A stretch of 64,000 bases of DNA from Sapria himalayana (lineage: Eukaryota; Streptophyta; Magnoliopsida; Malpighiales; Rafflesiaceae): NCBI GenBank assembly GCA_029783825.1, contig JAREIK010002033.1, positions 180,208-244,207 of the forward strand, given 5' to 3'. Positions 63,259 to 64,000 of this stretch are shown piece after piece. A program made the position numbers and the translations under genes. Under the pieces are notes generated by a model that was given only the letters and a program-made list of their open reading frames with translations, ran no database searches and was not told where the DNA came from. The first letter of the stretch is position 1; every line of letters begins with the position of its first letter.

Positions 63259-64000
63259 CGGTATATACGTATGTATATAGTCAGATATACGTACATATAA
63301 TTTTACAGTATTTTATGTACATATACACTGAGTATATATGTACTCGGTATATATGTACGCATAATACTACAATTTATATATACAAATAATGCTGTAATAT
63401 ATGTCCGAGTGAAATACTAGTTATATGTACATTTTTGCTGCAATAATATATATTTATCAAAACATAGTTTTTTTTTAATTTATTTGATTTGATTTAGTGT
63501 TTTAAATTTCTTACAGATGTGGCACCGCATTGTTTCCCATACGATGCTTGTATAAGTGAAGGGATTTTCAACAGACATGAAGCATCGTGATATGGTCAGC
63601 TTTTTCGCAGCCAAAAGTTAGTGATGGAGGAGCAGAGGAAGAGAAAGCAACGTCAACGCATTGATAGATTATACTTTATGCACAGTGAGTAGATACATTG
63701 TTTTACTAAGATGTAATATAATTTTTGTTATTTTTTTAGTTATTTAAAATATTGTATTAGAATATGTTATTCAATGAATTTTATTTGTTTAATTTAAAAT
63801 TTTCATTTATAGTTTTGTTTTTATTAAATTTAATATAAAAATATTAAATTTTTAATTAAATTTTAGTTTAAGCTGCATGACAATCAACTTTAATTTGTGT
63901 TTGTTCATGTCTATAATAACTATTTTTATATATCTATTAAAATGTTTGTGTCTTTGAATTCATTGGGTAGAGTTTAGCCTATTATAGGTATGTAAAAGCC

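Larger units (their letters stand above)
25985..64000 (+). mobile_element. CACTA element W (outer element, right end off window)
   Basis: W opens with CACTACAAGAAAATG at 25985, preceded by TCT. Its left subterminal repeats (to about 26420) and the following AT-rich DNA match element X, and 32040-32800 continues the same homology beyond the nested element N. That places 25985-26633 and 31996-33299 in one element. A then interrupts it at 33300-48392 with a TAA duplication. From 52690 onward the sequence follows the internal plan of A (AT array, CT tract, TNP2 gene, second gene, RGY modules), so I infer it is the same W. Net of the two insertions, W would be about 17.6 kb up to the window edge. 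Continuity across 48396-52690 is inferred and could be wrong. Confidence 0.6.
61458..64000 (+). repeat. RGY-cored module array of element W (partial)
   Basis: Module boundaries (tatgacaatcaact-type) at 61458, 62657 and 63876 (catgacaatcaact), spacings 1199 and 1219 bp; the third module is cut by the window edge just before its core. Internal order matches the A modules. 61073-61457 is AT-rich with no gene and is homologous to 44214-44600. Confidence 0.9.

Overview
The window reads as repeat-dense nuclear DNA from a flowering plant. It is very AT-rich and has plant-type introns, 3-bp target duplications and CACTA (En/Spm) DNA transposons whose termini are CACTACAAGAAA or CACTACAACAAAA. The transposase-related reading frames carry the plant CACTA domain set: transposase-associated domain, TNP2, DUF4218, DUF4216, then a separate Transposase_24-like gene. 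The species cannot be fixed from the sequence. I see no intact host gene, rRNA, tRNA or CRISPR array. The long low-complexity open frames in the GATA, CT-rich and RGY-rich tracts are not genes.

Layout. 1-925 is the left end of a CACTA element (X) lying on the minus strand and running off the window. 926-3967 is the 3' part of another CACTA element (Y), ending in a right terminus at 3967. 3968-20430 is a 16.5-kb degenerate GATA array with embedded AT, CA and ACAT runs and at least one 1.8-kb higher-order duplication. 20431-24792 is a 5'-truncated CACTA element (Z) of a different subfamily. Its TNP2-type gene is joined to the GATA array inside the DUF4218 region. 24793-25984 is a second array of the same motif in the opposite orientation (TATC on the + strand). 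At 25985 a left CACTACAAGAAA terminus opens an outer element (W) that appears to continue to the window edge.

Two elements are nested in W. N (26634-31992, TSD ATA) uses the CACTACAACAAAA terminus. It carries a truncated Ulp1-like protease gene and a captured host gene fragment encoding most of an SF3B4-like RRM protein, with splice sites and frame preserved. A (33300-48392, TSD TAA) is a complete 15.1-kb relative of W. A and W share one internal plan: left subterminal repeats, an AT-rich ~0.5-kb tandem array, a polypyrimidine tract, a TNP2-type gene, a coiled-coil second gene, and an array of ~0.9-1.2-kb modules, followed in A by the right subterminal repeats. Each module has a G/C-rich RGY-triplet core of very variable length.

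All transposase genes here carry stops or frameshifts, so any movement would depend on enzymes encoded elsewhere. The most unusual features are the GATA arrays flush against CACTA termini and fused into transposase coding sequence, the RGY module arrays, and the captured RRM gene.
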